This document shows positions 1-8,897 of a stretch of DNA of 64,000 bases, one piece after another. Position numbers and translations under genes: made by a program. How positions within the stretch are numbered: the first letter of the stretch is position 1; each line of letters starts with the position of its first letter. This stretch comes from Nocardioides luteus. GTDB taxonomy: Bacteria; Actinomycetota; Actinomycetes; Propionibacteriales; Nocardioidaceae. Under the pieces are notes generated by a model. The model worked only from the letters and a program-made list of their open reading frames with translations, was not told where the DNA came from and made no database searches. The DNA lies in the NCBI RefSeq assembly GCF_000960475.2, contig NZ_JZDQ02000004.1:124001-188000 (forward strand), given 5' to 3'.

Positions 1-1042
1 CCATGCCGATCGCGGCGGTGGCCAGGGAGGTCAGCAGCAGCGCCGGCTTGCTGACCCGCGGGGCGGCCCAGCGCACGACGTACACCATCGCGAAGAACAT
101 GCCGGTCATCGGGATGTAGACGAACCCGGTGGCGAGCGGGCTGAGGCCGAGGACGTTCTGGAGATACTGCGAGAGGAAGTAGAACGTCGAGAACATCGCG
201 CCGACGATCAGGATCCGGCCGACGTACGCCCCCGAGCGCTGCACGCTGCGGAAGAGCCGGAGCGGCACGATCGGCTGAGATGCCCGCAGCTCGACGAGCA
301 CGAAGGCGACGAGCAGGACCACCGACGCGGCCAGGGGAAGCACGGTTCGGGTGCTGGTCCAGCCGATCTCCGCGGCCTCGACGAGCCCGTAGACCAGTGC
401 CGACATCCCGACGGTGACGCTCAGCGCTCCAAGCACGTCGACGCGGCCGGGCTGAGGCTCGGTCTCTGGCAGGAAACGCGGGGAGAGCGCGAGGATCAGG
501 ATCCCGATCGGGACGTTGACCAGAAGGCCCCAGCGCCAGGAGAGGTACTCGGTGAAGACGCCGCCGACGATGATCCCGACACTCGCTCCGGCGCCGATGA
601 CCGCGCTGTAGATGGCGATCGCCCGGGTGCGCTCCCCCGGTTCGGGAAAGGTCGTGATCAGGAGCGCCAACGTCGACGGGATCGCGAGAGCCGAGGCCAC
701 GCCCTGCAACGTGCGTGCCGCGACGAGAAGGCCGGCCGAGGGCGCCAGTCCGGCCAGCAGCGAGGCCGCGGTGAACAGCGCCGCGCCGGCGATGAAAACG
801 CGCCGCCGGCCGAACAGGTCACCGGCTCGTGCGCCGAGCAGCAGGAGGCCTCCGAAGGCGAGGACGTAGGCGTTCTGGATCCAGGACAACGAGGAGTCGG
901 TGAAGCCGAGCTCCGCCTTGATGTGGGTCAACGCCGTGGTCACGATCGAGGCGTCGAGGGTCATCATCAGCTGGCAGCCGAGGATCACCATGAGCACGAC
1001 CGCCCGGTGACGGCCACGGGCGCTCGGGGGTGTCTGGGACAT
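1..1042 (-). CDS. MFS drug-efflux permease, DHA2 type (partial, C-terminus off the window)
   Basis: Inner-membrane proton antiporter of the major facilitator superfamily, EmrB/QacA-like. Reading from the ATG at 1042, 347 residues are visible and the rest lies beyond base 1. Seen directly: helix-1 motif LDASIVTTAL (residues 29-38), loop motif A GARAGDLFGRRR (70-81) and the glycine-rich helix-5 motif GAGASVGIIVGG. It is divergent from a TetR gene at 1142, with two matching palindromes between them, the usual arrangement of a repressor and the pump it controls. The substrate cannot be told from sequence; drugs or toxic metabolites are the family norm. Confidence 0.9.
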   Translation of the reverse strand, partial: MSQTPPSARGRHRAVVLMVILGCQLMMTLDASIVTTALTHIKAELGFTDSSLSWIQNAYVLAFGGLLLLGARAGDLFGRRRVFIAGAALFTAASLLAGLAPSAGLLVAARTLQGVASALAIPSTLALLITTFPEPGERTRAIAIYSAVIGAGASVGIIVGGVFTEYLSWRWGLLVNVPIGILILALSPRFLPETEPQPGRVDVLGALSVTVGMSALVYGLVEAAEIGWTSTRTVLPLAASVVLLVAFVLVELRASQPIVPLRLFRSVQRSGAYVGRILIVGAMFSTFYFLSQYLQNVLGLSPLATGFVYIPMTGMFFAMVYVVRWAAPRVSKPALLLTSLATAAIGM

Positions 1043-1061
1043 GCGTACACACTTCCTAAGT

Positions 1062-1125
1062 AACTAACGAGTTGGTTTCTTCAGTGAAGCACTGATCCTC
1101 GAAAAAGACAACTAACTAGTTACTT
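1062..1125. promoter_or_regulatory. Two TetR-type operators between divergent pump and regulator
   Basis: Two similar 16-bp imperfect palindromes lie in the same orientation at 1062-1077 (AACTAACGAGTTGGTT) and 1110-1125 (AACTAACTAGTTACTT). Their starts are 48 bp apart, and they share the half-site AACTAAC. The second contains a perfect 10-bp core at 1113-1122. They sit in the 99-bp gap between the MFS pump and its TetR gene, so they are the likely operators for both promoters. Binding is inferred. Confidence 0.6.
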
Positions 1126-1141
1126 GCTTTAGAGTGGGCAC

Positions 1142-1702
1142 ATGGCCAGAGACTCCGAGGCGACCCGTGCCCGCATCCTCGACGCTGCCGAGGCCGAGTT
1201 CGCGGCGTACGGCATCGCCGGTTCGCGCGTCGACCGGATCGCCGATGCGGCGCTCGCGAACAAGGCGCTGATCTACAAGTACTTCGGCACCAAGGACGAG
1301 CTCTTCGACGCCGTCTTCGCGCACCGGGTGCTCGCGTTCGTCGACGAGGTCGAGTTCGACGCGACCGACCTGCCCGGCTACGCCGGGCGGTCCTTCGACC
1401 TCTACGAGCGCTTCCCCACGACCCTTCGGCTGACCACGTGGTATCAGCTCGAGCGCCCGGACGGGAAGCTCCCGGCGATCGTCGCCTCCAACGACGCGAA
1501 GCTCGCCAAGATCGAGGAGGCACAACGCGCCGGGAAGCTGACGACGGCCTACTCGCCGCTCGAGCTGCTCACCGAGGTGCGCGCGCTCGCGATGAGCTGG
1601 CACCTCCACACCCCCGAGCTGGCTCTCGTACGCCGCCCGAGCCGTGCCAGGTGCCGGGAGGTCGTCGTCGAGAGCGTCCGGCGCCTGGTGGAGCACGACT
1701 AG
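1142..1702 (+). CDS. TetR-family transcriptional regulator
   Basis: DNA-binding repressor of 186 residues, a normal TetR length. The N-terminal helix-turn-helix spans about residues 27-54 and ends in the family signature LIYKYFGTKDELF. The C-terminal half is a ligand-binding helical domain with no recognised ligand signature. The first ATG follows the second operator by 16 bases and has only a weak Shine-Dalgarno sequence. Its divergence from the efflux gene and the twin palindromes between them suggest it represses both genes until a substrate of the pump binds. It is convergent with the acyl-CoA synthetase ending at 1716. Confidence 0.9.
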   Translation: MARDSEATRARILDAAEAEFAAYGIAGSRVDRIADAALANKALIYKYFGTKDELFDAVFAHRVLAFVDEVEFDATDLPGYAGRSFDLYERFPTTLRLTTWYQLERPDGKLPAIVASNDAKLAKIEEAQRAGKLTTAYSPLELLTEVRALAMSWHLHTPELALVRRPSRARCREVVVESVRRLVEHD

Positions 1703-1715
1703 CGAGACACCACCC

Positions 1716-3419
1716 CTAGCTGCGAGGGAAGAAGTCCTCGTAGCGGTGCTCGCCCGGCGGCCGCTGGTCGACCACGTCCTGCTCACGCACCCGGAGCTCG
1801 ACGCGGCGGATCTTCCCGGAGATCGTCTTGGGCAGGTCGAAGAACTCCAGGCGACGCACGCGCAGGTAGGGCGGCAGGTGGTCGCGGGCGAACTCGAGGA
1901 TGGCCTTGGCGGTCTCGGCGGTCGGCTCGTGGCCCGAGGTGAGCGAGACGTACGCCTTGGGGACGGCCAGCCGCACCGGGTCCGGGGCGGGGACGACCGC
2001 GGCCTCGGCCACGGCGGGGTGCTCGATCAGGACCGACTCCAGCTCGAAGGGCGAGACCTTGTAGTCGGAGGCCTTGAAGACGTCGTCGGTGCGCCCGACG
2101 TAGGTGATGTAGCCGTCCTCGTCGCGGCCGGCGACGTCGCCGGTGTGGAAGAAGCCGCCGCGCATCGCCTCGGCGGTGCGCTTCTCGTCGTCGCGGTAGC
2201 CGGTCATCAGCGTGGCCGGGTGCGCGGAGAGGTCGAGGCAGAGCTCGCCCTCGCCCGCTCCCTCGATCACGGTGCCCTCGATCGGGTCGACCAGCACGAC
2301 CGGGACGCCGGGCAGCGCGCGACCCATCGATCCCGGCCGCACCGGCTGACCCGGGCTGTTGGCGACCGTCGCGGTCATCTCGGTCTGGCCGAAGCCGTCG
2401 CGGATGGTCAGGCCCCAGGCCTGGCGCACCTGGCTGATCACCTCGGGGTTGAGCGGCTCCCCCGCGCTGATCGCCTCACGTAGCGAGCCGCAGCCACCGC
2501 TGAGGTCGGCCTGGATGAGCATCCGCCACACCGTCGGCGGGGCGCACATGCTGGTGACGTGCTCCTCGCGGATCCGCTGCAGCAGGGTGGTCGCCTCGAA
2601 GCGCGTGTAGTTGAGGACGAAGACCGTGGCACCGGCCAGCCACGGCGCGAAGAAGTTCGACCAGGCGTGCTTGGCCCAGCCGGGGCTGGAGATGTTCATG
2701 TGCACATCGCCGGGGCGCAGCCCCAGCCAGTACATCGTCGACAGGTGCCCGACCGGGTAGGTGTAGTGGGTGTGCTCGACCAGCTTCGGCCGGCTCGTGG
2801 TGCCGCTGGTGAAGTAGAGCAGCAGCGCGTCGGTGGTGGCGTTGCCGGGGTGCTCCAGCGGCTCCTGGCTCTCCTCGGCGGCCTCGGCGTAGCCGTGCCA
2901 GCCGTCCTGCTCCCCCACGCTGATCCGCACGTAGTCACCGGGCACGCCGTCGAACTTGCCCGTGTCCTCGGCGTTGCAGACCACGGCCTTCGCCCGTCCT
3001 CGGGCGAGCCGGTCGACCAGCTCGGCCGTGCCGACGGCCGTGGTGGTCGGCATCAGGACCGCGCCGACCTTCATCGCGGCGAGCATCGTCTCCCACAGCT
3101 CGACCTGGTTGCCGAGCATGACGACCACGCTGTCGCCTCGCCCGATCCCGAGACGGCGGAGGTAGCGCGCCACCGCGTCCGAGCGACGGGCGAGCTCGTC
3201 GAAGGAGTACGCCGCTCGCGACCCGTCCGCCTCCGCGATGATCAGCCCCGGCGCGTCGTTGCCGCGCGCCATCGGGTCGAACCAGTCGTGGGCGAAGTTG
3301 AAGCTCTCCCCCACGTCGGGCCAGCGGAAGGTCTCGAGTGCCGCGGCGTAGTCGAGGCGCTGGGCGATCAGCGCGTCCCGGGCGGCAAGCAGGGCATCCG
3401 TCGAAGTCGTACTCGTCAT
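1716..3419 (-). CDS. AMP-forming acyl-CoA synthetase (acetyl/medium-chain type)
   Basis: Cytosolic ANL-superfamily ligase of 567 residues that activates a carboxylic acid to its CoA thioester through an acyl-adenylate. The ATP P-loop motif YFTSGTTSRPK is at residues 202-212, the adenine-binding DGFGQTEMT at 341-349, and the catalytic lysine is K536 in KTISGKIRR. The overall pattern (long N-terminal region, SSPGWAKHAWS after the P-loop) resembles the ACSM medium-chain and acetyl-CoA synthetase group rather than long-chain FadD enzymes. It stands alone, convergent with the TetR gene and followed upstream by an OsmC gene. The acid substrate is not predictable from sequence. Confidence 0.9.
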   Translation of the reverse strand: MTSTTSTDALLAARDALIAQRLDYAAALETFRWPDVGESFNFAHDWFDPMARGNDAPGLIIAEADGSRAAYSFDELARRSDAVARYLRRLGIGRGDSVVVMLGNQVELWETMLAAMKVGAVLMPTTTAVGTAELVDRLARGRAKAVVCNAEDTGKFDGVPGDYVRISVGEQDGWHGYAEAAEESQEPLEHPGNATTDALLLYFTSGTTSRPKLVEHTHYTYPVGHLSTMYWLGLRPGDVHMNISSPGWAKHAWSNFFAPWLAGATVFVLNYTRFEATTLLQRIREEHVTSMCAPPTVWRMLIQADLSGGCGSLREAISAGEPLNPEVISQVRQAWGLTIRDGFGQTEMTATVANSPGQPVRPGSMGRALPGVPVVLVDPIEGTVIEGAGEGELCLDLSAHPATLMTGYRDDEKRTAEAMRGGFFHTGDVAGRDEDGYITYVGRTDDVFKASDYKVSPFELESVLIEHPAVAEAAVVPAPDPVRLAVPKAYVSLTSGHEPTAETAKAILEFARDHLPPYLRVRRLEFFDLPKTISGKIRRVELRVREQDVVDQRPPGEHRYEDFFPRS

Positions 3420-3471
3420 GACGGCATCTTCGTGGCGCGCCCGACTCCCGACCTACCCCCGGAAGAGGGTG

Positions 3472-3951
3472 CTAGAGCCTCAGGCCGCCGACGATCACGG
3501 TGGGCTCGGTCTCGACCGGGAAGTTCACGCTGTTGGCGATGAAGCAGTCCAGGTGGGCCTGGTGGTGGGCAGTGGTCGCGGCCTCGATCATGGACTCGTC
3601 GGCCACCGTGACGACCGGGTGCAGCACGGCGCGGGTGAACCGGCCGCCGGTCCCCTGCGTCTCCATGGTGGCGGTCGCGGCGTCGTGGTAGTCGAGCACG
3701 ACCACACCCACCGTCACCGCCTGGTGCAGGTAGGAGAGCATGTGGCACTGCGCCAGCGAGGCCAGCAGGAGCTGCTCGGGGTTGTGCCGGCTCGCGTCGC
3801 CCCGGAAGGTCGGATCGGCCGAGCCAAGGATGTCGGGCAGCCCGTCGATGCGTACGACATGGTCTCGGGAGTAGTCGCGGTAGCCGCTGGTCCCGGTGCC
3901 ACGGTTGCCCGTCCACTCCACCGAGACCGCGTAGTCGTGGGTCAGTGCCAT
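3472..3951 (-). CDS. OsmC/Ohr-family thiol peroxidase-like protein
   Basis: Small cytosolic protein of the OsmC family, which reduces organic hydroperoxides with a cysteine pair. The reading from the ATG at 3951 gives 159 residues, a usual family length. A GTG two codons upstream is possible but adds nothing. The two family cysteines are visible: C69 in LLLASLAQCHML and C136 in HLDCFIANSV. The alternative reading as a redox-inert OsmC member is unlikely because both cysteines are kept. No regulator is adjacent. The neighbouring synthetase is transcribed in the same direction after a 52-base gap, so co-transcription is possible. Confidence 0.88.
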   Translation of the reverse strand: MALTHDYAVSVEWTGNRGTGTSGYRDYSRDHVVRIDGLPDILGSADPTFRGDASRHNPEQLLLASLAQCHMLSYLHQAVTVGVVVLDYHDAATATMETQGTGGRFTRAVLHPVVTVADESMIEAATTAHHQAHLDCFIANSVNFPVETEPTVIVGGLRL

Positions 3952-4052
3952 GCCCACACGCTAGCGGCCGCCCGAGCGCGGCAAGCATGCGCGGCGACCG
4001 ACCCGGTTACCGCTTGCGGGGACCGCCGTCCGCTCACCAGGAGGAAACCAGG

Positions 4053-5717
4053 ATGCCTTCGAACCTCACCGAACCCGCTGGTCGCACCGGACCGGGCTGG
4101 TGGCGATCCGCTGTCGTCTACCAGGTCTACCCGCGCAGCTTCGCCGACGGGAACGGGGACGGTGTGGGCGACCTGCGCGGGATCAGGGACCGGCTCGACC
4201 ACCTCGAGTGGCTCGGGGTCGACGTGCTGTGGATCTCGCCGGTCTATCCCTCGCCGATGGCCGACAACGGCTACGACGTCAGCGACTATCACGACGTCGA
4301 CCCGACGTACGGGACGCTTGCGGAGCTGGACGCGCTGATCGCCGAGCTCCATGAGCGGGGGATGAAGCTGGTGATGGATCTGGTCGCGAACCACACCTCC
4401 GACGAACACCCCTGGTTCGTGGACTCGACCATGAGCCCCGAGAGCCCGAAGCGCGACTGGTACTGGTGGCGCGAGGAGCCCAACAACTGGGGCTCGTTCT
4501 TCTCCGGGCCGGCCTGGACCTACAGCGAGGGCAGGGCCGCCTACTACCTGCACCTGTTCAGGAAGCAGCCGGACCTCAACTGGGAGAACCCCGAGGTCAG
4601 GCAGGCGGTCTACGAGGTGATGCGCTGGTGGCTCGACCGTGGCGTCGACGGCTTCCGGATGGACGTGGTGAACCTGATCTCCAAGGACCCGGAGCTGCCG
4701 GAGGCGCCGGTCCTGCCGGGGCAGCGCTACGGCAACATGCGCGGGTCGGTGATCGACGGGCCGCGCGTCCACGAGTTCCTCGCCGAGATGCACCGGGAGG
4801 TCTTCGACCGCTACGACCGCGACCTGCTGCTCGTCGGGGAGACCGGCGAGACGACGGTCGAGGAAGGCCGGAAGTACACCGATCCGGCACGCCGCGAGCT
4901 CGACATGGTCCTGCACTACGAGCACGTCGAGATCGACCACGGCACCTTCAAGTGGGACGTACGCCCCTTCGACCTCGGTCGCCTCCGCGACCGGTTCGCG
5001 GCCTGGCAGGAGGGCCTGGCGGACGTGGGCTGGAACAGCCTCTACTGGGACAACCATGACCAGCCGCGGGTGGTGTCGCGGTACGGCAACGACGGCCGCT
5101 GGCGGACCGAGTCGGCCAAGCTGCTCGCGACCGTCCTGCACCTGCAGCGGGGCACCCCGTTCGTCTACCAGGGCGACGAGATCGGGATGACGAACTTCCC
5201 GTTCGCCTCCATCGACGAGTTCGACGACGTGGAGGCGGTGAACTACTACCACGAGGCGATCGCCGCCGGCCATGATCACGAGGACGTGATGCGCTCGCTG
5301 CGGGCGATGTCTCGTGACAACGGACGCACGCCGATGCAGTGGGACGCCTCCCCCGGTGCCGGATTCACCACCGGGAAGCCCTGGCTCGCCGTCAACCCGA
5401 ACCACACCGAGATCAACGTCGCCGCACAGCGTGAGGACCCGGACTCGGTGCTCTCGCACTATCGCCGGCTGATCCGGCTGCGGCACGAGGACCCGGTGGT
5501 GGTCGACGGTGACTTCAGCCTGCTCGCCGAGAGCCATCCGCAGCTCTTCGCCTTCCGCCGGCGTCACGAGAGCGGGCAGCTGACGGTGCTCGCCAACTTC
5601 AGCGGCACCGAGGCCGACCTCGGCGAACTCGTCGAGGAGTGCCGGGGCGAGCTGGTCGTCGGCTCCGGACGCGGTCCGGTGATGGCGCCGTGGGAGTCGC
5701 GGGTCTACCGCCGCTGA
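4053..5717 (+). CDS. GH13 alpha-glucosidase (oligo-1,6-glucosidase/AglA type)
   Basis: Retaining alpha-glucosidase of glycoside hydrolase family 13, 554 residues. The ATG at 4053 is chosen because a strong Shine-Dalgarno AGGAGG sits 8 bases upstream; a longer reading from 3945 has no such signal. Catalytic residues are visible: nucleophile D204 in GFRMDVVN, acid/base E263 in LLVGETGE and transition-state stabiliser D336 in WDNHDQPR. The N-terminal WWRSAVVYQVYPRSF is the usual start of the GH13 barrel. No signal peptide is seen, so it acts inside the cell on imported malto- or isomalto-oligosaccharides, sucrose or trehalose-like sugars. It is convergent with a second GH13 gene, and no sugar transporter is nearby. 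Confidence 0.92.
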   Translation: MPSNLTEPAGRTGPGWWRSAVVYQVYPRSFADGNGDGVGDLRGIRDRLDHLEWLGVDVLWISPVYPSPMADNGYDVSDYHDVDPTYGTLAELDALIAELHERGMKLVMDLVANHTSDEHPWFVDSTMSPESPKRDWYWWREEPNNWGSFFSGPAWTYSEGRAAYYLHLFRKQPDLNWENPEVRQAVYEVMRWWLDRGVDGFRMDVVNLISKDPELPEAPVLPGQRYGNMRGSVIDGPRVHEFLAEMHREVFDRYDRDLLLVGETGETTVEEGRKYTDPARRELDMVLHYEHVEIDHGTFKWDVRPFDLGRLRDRFAAWQEGLADVGWNSLYWDNHDQPRVVSRYGNDGRWRTESAKLLATVLHLQRGTPFVYQGDEIGMTNFPFASIDEFDDVEAVNYYHEAIAAGHDHEDVMRSLRAMSRDNGRTPMQWDASPGAGFTTGKPWLAVNPNHTEINVAAQREDPDSVLSHYRRLIRLRHEDPVVVDGDFSLLAESHPQLFAFRRRHESGQLTVLANFSGTEADLGELVEECRGELVVGSGRGPVMAPWESRVYRR

Positions 5718-5723
5718 CCCGGC

Positions 5724-7310
5724 TCAGCCGTCGTCGTCGAGCAGCCAGACCGCGGTGTCCGGCGGCAGCTCGGCGCCGACGGGCTCGCCGCTGCAGATCA
5801 CCACGTCGCCGGAGGGCAGGGGCGTCGGCACCGCCCCGCAGTTGAGGACGGCGGTCAGCCGGCCGCGACGGAAGGCGATGACGTCGTCGGGCATGTCGAG
5901 GAAGCTCACCTCGCTCCCCCGGGCGTAGCGGCGCCGGGACGCGATCGCCGACCGGTAGAACTCCAGGGTCGAGCCGGGCCTGCCGGTCTGTGCTGCCACG
6001 GTCAGGTCGGCCCACTGCACCGGCTGCGGCAGCCAGGGCTGTCCCTCGCCGGGACCGAAGCCGAAGGGCGGCGCGTCGCCGCTCCACGGCAGCGGCACCC
6101 GGCAGCCGTCGCGGCCGTTCCCGCCCTTCGCCCACGGATCCTGCTGGTGCTCCGGGGGCAGCTCCACGTGCGGCAGCCCGAGCTCCTCGCCCTGGTAGAG
6201 GTACGCCGACCCGGGCAGCGCCAGCATCGTCAGCGTCGCCGCGCGGGCGCGGGCGAGCGCCTGGGCCCCGTCGCCGTAGCGGGTGCGGTGGCGTACGGCA
6301 TCGTGGTTGGAGAGCACCCACGTCGGCCAGGCCCGAGACGGGCGCAGCGCCTCCAGGGTGGACACGATCGCCTCGGTGAACTGGACCGCCGACCACGGCG
6401 ACTGCAACCACTGGAAGTTGAACGCCTGCTCGAACTCGTCGGCACGCAGGTAGCCACGCAGGTTCGCCGGGCCCTGGGTCCACGCCTCGGCGATCAGCAT
6501 CCGCTCGCCGGGGTAGGAGGAGACGACCTCGTGCCAGTCCCGGTAGACCTCGTGAACGTCCGGGTGGTCCCACATCGGGTCGTCCTCGATGCCGGCGTCG
6601 TACATCACCGCAGGGTCGGAGTTGGGTTCCTGTCCCTCCGGGACGCGCTGGTCCCGCAGCGCCTTGACCAGGCCGTGGGCGACGTCGACCCGGAAGCCGT
6701 CGACGCCCCGGTCCAGCCACCACCGCAGCACGGACCTGAACTCCTCGGCCACCTCCGGATGGCGCCAGTTGAGGTCGGGTTCCTCCTCGGCGAACATGTG
6801 CAGGTACCACTGCCCGTCATCGATCCGCGTCCACGCCGGGGCGCCGAAGACGGAGGTCCAGTTGGTCGGCGGCTCGTCGCCGTCGTCCCCTCGACCGTCG
6901 CGGAAGATGTAGCGATCACGCTCCGGCGAGCCGGGACCGGCCGCGAGCGCCTCGGCGAACCACGGGTGGTCCGAGGAGGTGTGGTTGGGGATCAGGTCGA
7001 TGATCACCTTCAGGCCCACCTCGTGCGCCTTGGTGAGCAGGTCCTCGGCGTCGGAGAGCTTCCCGAAGAGCGGGTCCACGCCACGCGCGTCGGTGACGTC
7101 GTAGCCGTAGTCCTTCTGCGGCGAGGGATAGAACGGCGAGAGCCAGATCGCGTCCACACCGAGGCCGGCCATATGGTCCAGCCGCGAGGTGATCCCCGCG
7201 AGATCCCCGGTACCGTCCCCGTCCGCATCGGCGAACGAGCGCGGATATATCTGGTACGTCACGGCCTCACGCCACCATGGAGAATCCACGGAGCCCCAGT
7301 AACCGGACAC
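5724..7310 (-). CDS. GH13 alpha-glucosidase, second copy
   Basis: A second intracellular GH13 enzyme of 528 residues that faces the first tail-to-tail with only six bases between the stop codons. Catalytic residues are D209 in GFRVDVAHG, E275 in MLIAEAWTQG and D337 in LSNHDAVR. The N-terminus WWREAVTYQIYPRSF and the NHTSSDHPWF loop (109-118) match the other copy, but the C-terminal halves differ clearly, so this is an old paralogue rather than a recent duplication. The two enzymes probably differ in linkage or chain-length preference. No signal peptide, carbohydrate-binding module or local regulator is seen. Confidence 0.92.
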   Translation of the reverse strand: MSGYWGSVDSPWWREAVTYQIYPRSFADADGDGTGDLAGITSRLDHMAGLGVDAIWLSPFYPSPQKDYGYDVTDARGVDPLFGKLSDAEDLLTKAHEVGLKVIIDLIPNHTSSDHPWFAEALAAGPGSPERDRYIFRDGRGDDGDEPPTNWTSVFGAPAWTRIDDGQWYLHMFAEEEPDLNWRHPEVAEEFRSVLRWWLDRGVDGFRVDVAHGLVKALRDQRVPEGQEPNSDPAVMYDAGIEDDPMWDHPDVHEVYRDWHEVVSSYPGERMLIAEAWTQGPANLRGYLRADEFEQAFNFQWLQSPWSAVQFTEAIVSTLEALRPSRAWPTWVLSNHDAVRHRTRYGDGAQALARARAATLTMLALPGSAYLYQGEELGLPHVELPPEHQQDPWAKGGNGRDGCRVPLPWSGDAPPFGFGPGEGQPWLPQPVQWADLTVAAQTGRPGSTLEFYRSAIASRRRYARGSEVSFLDMPDDVIAFRRGRLTAVLNCGAVPTPLPSGDVVICSGEPVGAELPPDTAVWLLDDDG

Positions 7311-7351
7311 CGCTCAGGTCATGCCTCCGCCGGCGCCGCAGGGGGCCGACG

Positions 7352-8854
7352 TCAGCCGTCGTGGTCGGCCGGGTGCAGCTGCGTCCCGGTCACACCGCAG
7401 TGCGCACATGTCTCGATGTGCACGCGGTGCTCGTCAGGCTCGGGTGCGGCCGCCAGCGGGCGGCGTACGAACGCCACCGCGATCAGCGCGCCGAGGATCA
7501 GGAGGCCGGCGTCGAGGACCATCGCCATGCCGTAGCCGGCGTCGAAGGCCTTCGGGTCGGTGTAGTCGTCGCCGGCGATCCCGACCGCCGCCGGGACGAC
7601 GGCCACGGCCAGCAGCCCGGCGGTCCGGGCCACCGCGTTGTTGACCCCCGAGGCGATGCCGGCATGCCGGTCGTCGGCCGCATCGAGCACGGTCGCGGTC
7701 AGCGGTGCGACCAGCAGGGTGAGCCCGGTGGCGAAGAGCAGGACCGGCGCGAGCACGTCGAGGACGTACGACGCCTGGGGGCCGATCCGCCCCATCCAGA
7801 GCACCCCACCGGCCGCGAGCAGCGGCCCGAGGGTCATCGGGAGACGCGGGCCGATGCGTTGGGCCAGCGCGCCCGCGCGGGACGAGAAGAGCAGCATCAC
7901 CACGGTCACCGGGAGCATGGCCGATCCCGCGGCGAGGGGTGACCAGCCGCTGACGACCTGGAGCTGCAGGACGAGCAGCACGAAGATCACCCCGAGCGCG
8001 GCGTAGACGAGCAGGGTGACCGCGTTGGCCGCGCTGAACTGCGGGTTGCGGAAGAGCTCGAGCGGCACCAGCGGGTGGGTCGATCGGGCCTCGACGATCA
8101 CGAAGGCGGCCAGGCACGCGACGCCGGCTGCCGCGGTCGCCGCCACCGAGCCGGCGAACCCGACCTCGCCCGCACGGGTCAGCCCGAAGGTCAGGGCGCC
8201 CAGCCCGGCCGCGGCGAGCACCGTGCCGGTCAGGTCGAGCCGGCCACGTGCGTCCGGGTCGCGGCTCTCCGGGACGTGGCGCGTGGCCACCACCACGATC
8301 AGCACCGCGACCGGCACGTTGACGAGGAAGACCAGCCGCCAGTCGAGCTCGACCAGCCAGCCGCCGACGAGCGGCCCGATCGCGGCCGCGATGCCGCTGA
8401 GCCCCGACCAGGCGCCCACGGCTGCGGACCTGTCGTCGGCGTGGAACGACGCGGCGATGATCGCCAGGCTCCCCGGGGTCAGGAGCGCGCCCCCGACCCC
8501 CTGCAGCCCGCGCGCCGCGATCAGCAGATCGATGGAGGGCGCCAGCCCGCACAGCAACGAGGCGACGGCGAACCACACCACGCCGATCAGGAACACCCGG
8601 CGTCGTCCGAAGCGGTCGCCGAGCGAGCCACCGAGGAGGATCAGCGCCGCGAGGCTCAGCGTGTAGGCGTTGACCGTCCACTGCAGGCCCGAGAAGCCGG
8701 CGTCGAGATCCTCCCCGATCCGGCCGAGGGCGACGTTGACGACGGTCGAGTCGAGCATCGCCAGCCCCGAGCCCAGCACCGTGGTCAGCAGCACCCAGCG
8801 ACCCTGGGCACTCTTCAGCCGGAGAGGGGCGCCGTCGCTCGGAGATTCGTCCAT
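7352..8854 (-). CDS. MFS drug-resistance transporter, 14-helix DHA2 type
   Basis: Inner-membrane antiporter of 500 residues from the ATG at 8854; the longer reading from 8896 adds an arginine-rich stretch with no start signal. The helix-1 motif LDSTVVNVAL and the motif A region GGSLGDRFGRRR are visible, followed by about fourteen hydrophobic segments. The C-terminus carries a short histidine/cysteine-bearing tail (HIETCAHCGVTG) that could bind metal, but this is speculative. No adjacent regulator is seen. It lies directly downstream of the CoA-transferase gene with a 43-base gap, so it could be the last gene of the matC-transferase operon, though its function does not demand this. Confidence 0.88.
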   Translation of the reverse strand: MDESPSDGAPLRLKSAQGRWVLLTTVLGSGLAMLDSTVVNVALGRIGEDLDAGFSGLQWTVNAYTLSLAALILLGGSLGDRFGRRRVFLIGVVWFAVASLLCGLAPSIDLLIAARGLQGVGGALLTPGSLAIIAASFHADDRSAAVGAWSGLSGIAAAIGPLVGGWLVELDWRLVFLVNVPVAVLIVVVATRHVPESRDPDARGRLDLTGTVLAAAGLGALTFGLTRAGEVGFAGSVAATAAAGVACLAAFVIVEARSTHPLVPLELFRNPQFSAANAVTLLVYAALGVIFVLLVLQLQVVSGWSPLAAGSAMLPVTVVMLLFSSRAGALAQRIGPRLPMTLGPLLAAGGVLWMGRIGPQASYVLDVLAPVLLFATGLTLLVAPLTATVLDAADDRHAGIASGVNNAVARTAGLLAVAVVPAAVGIAGDDYTDPKAFDAGYGMAMVLDAGLLILGALIAVAFVRRPLAAAPEPDEHRVHIETCAHCGVTGTQLHPADHDG

Positions 8855-8897
8855 GATCCTGGAGTATCCCAGCCGGGCGCCCCTCCCTCTCCTCATT

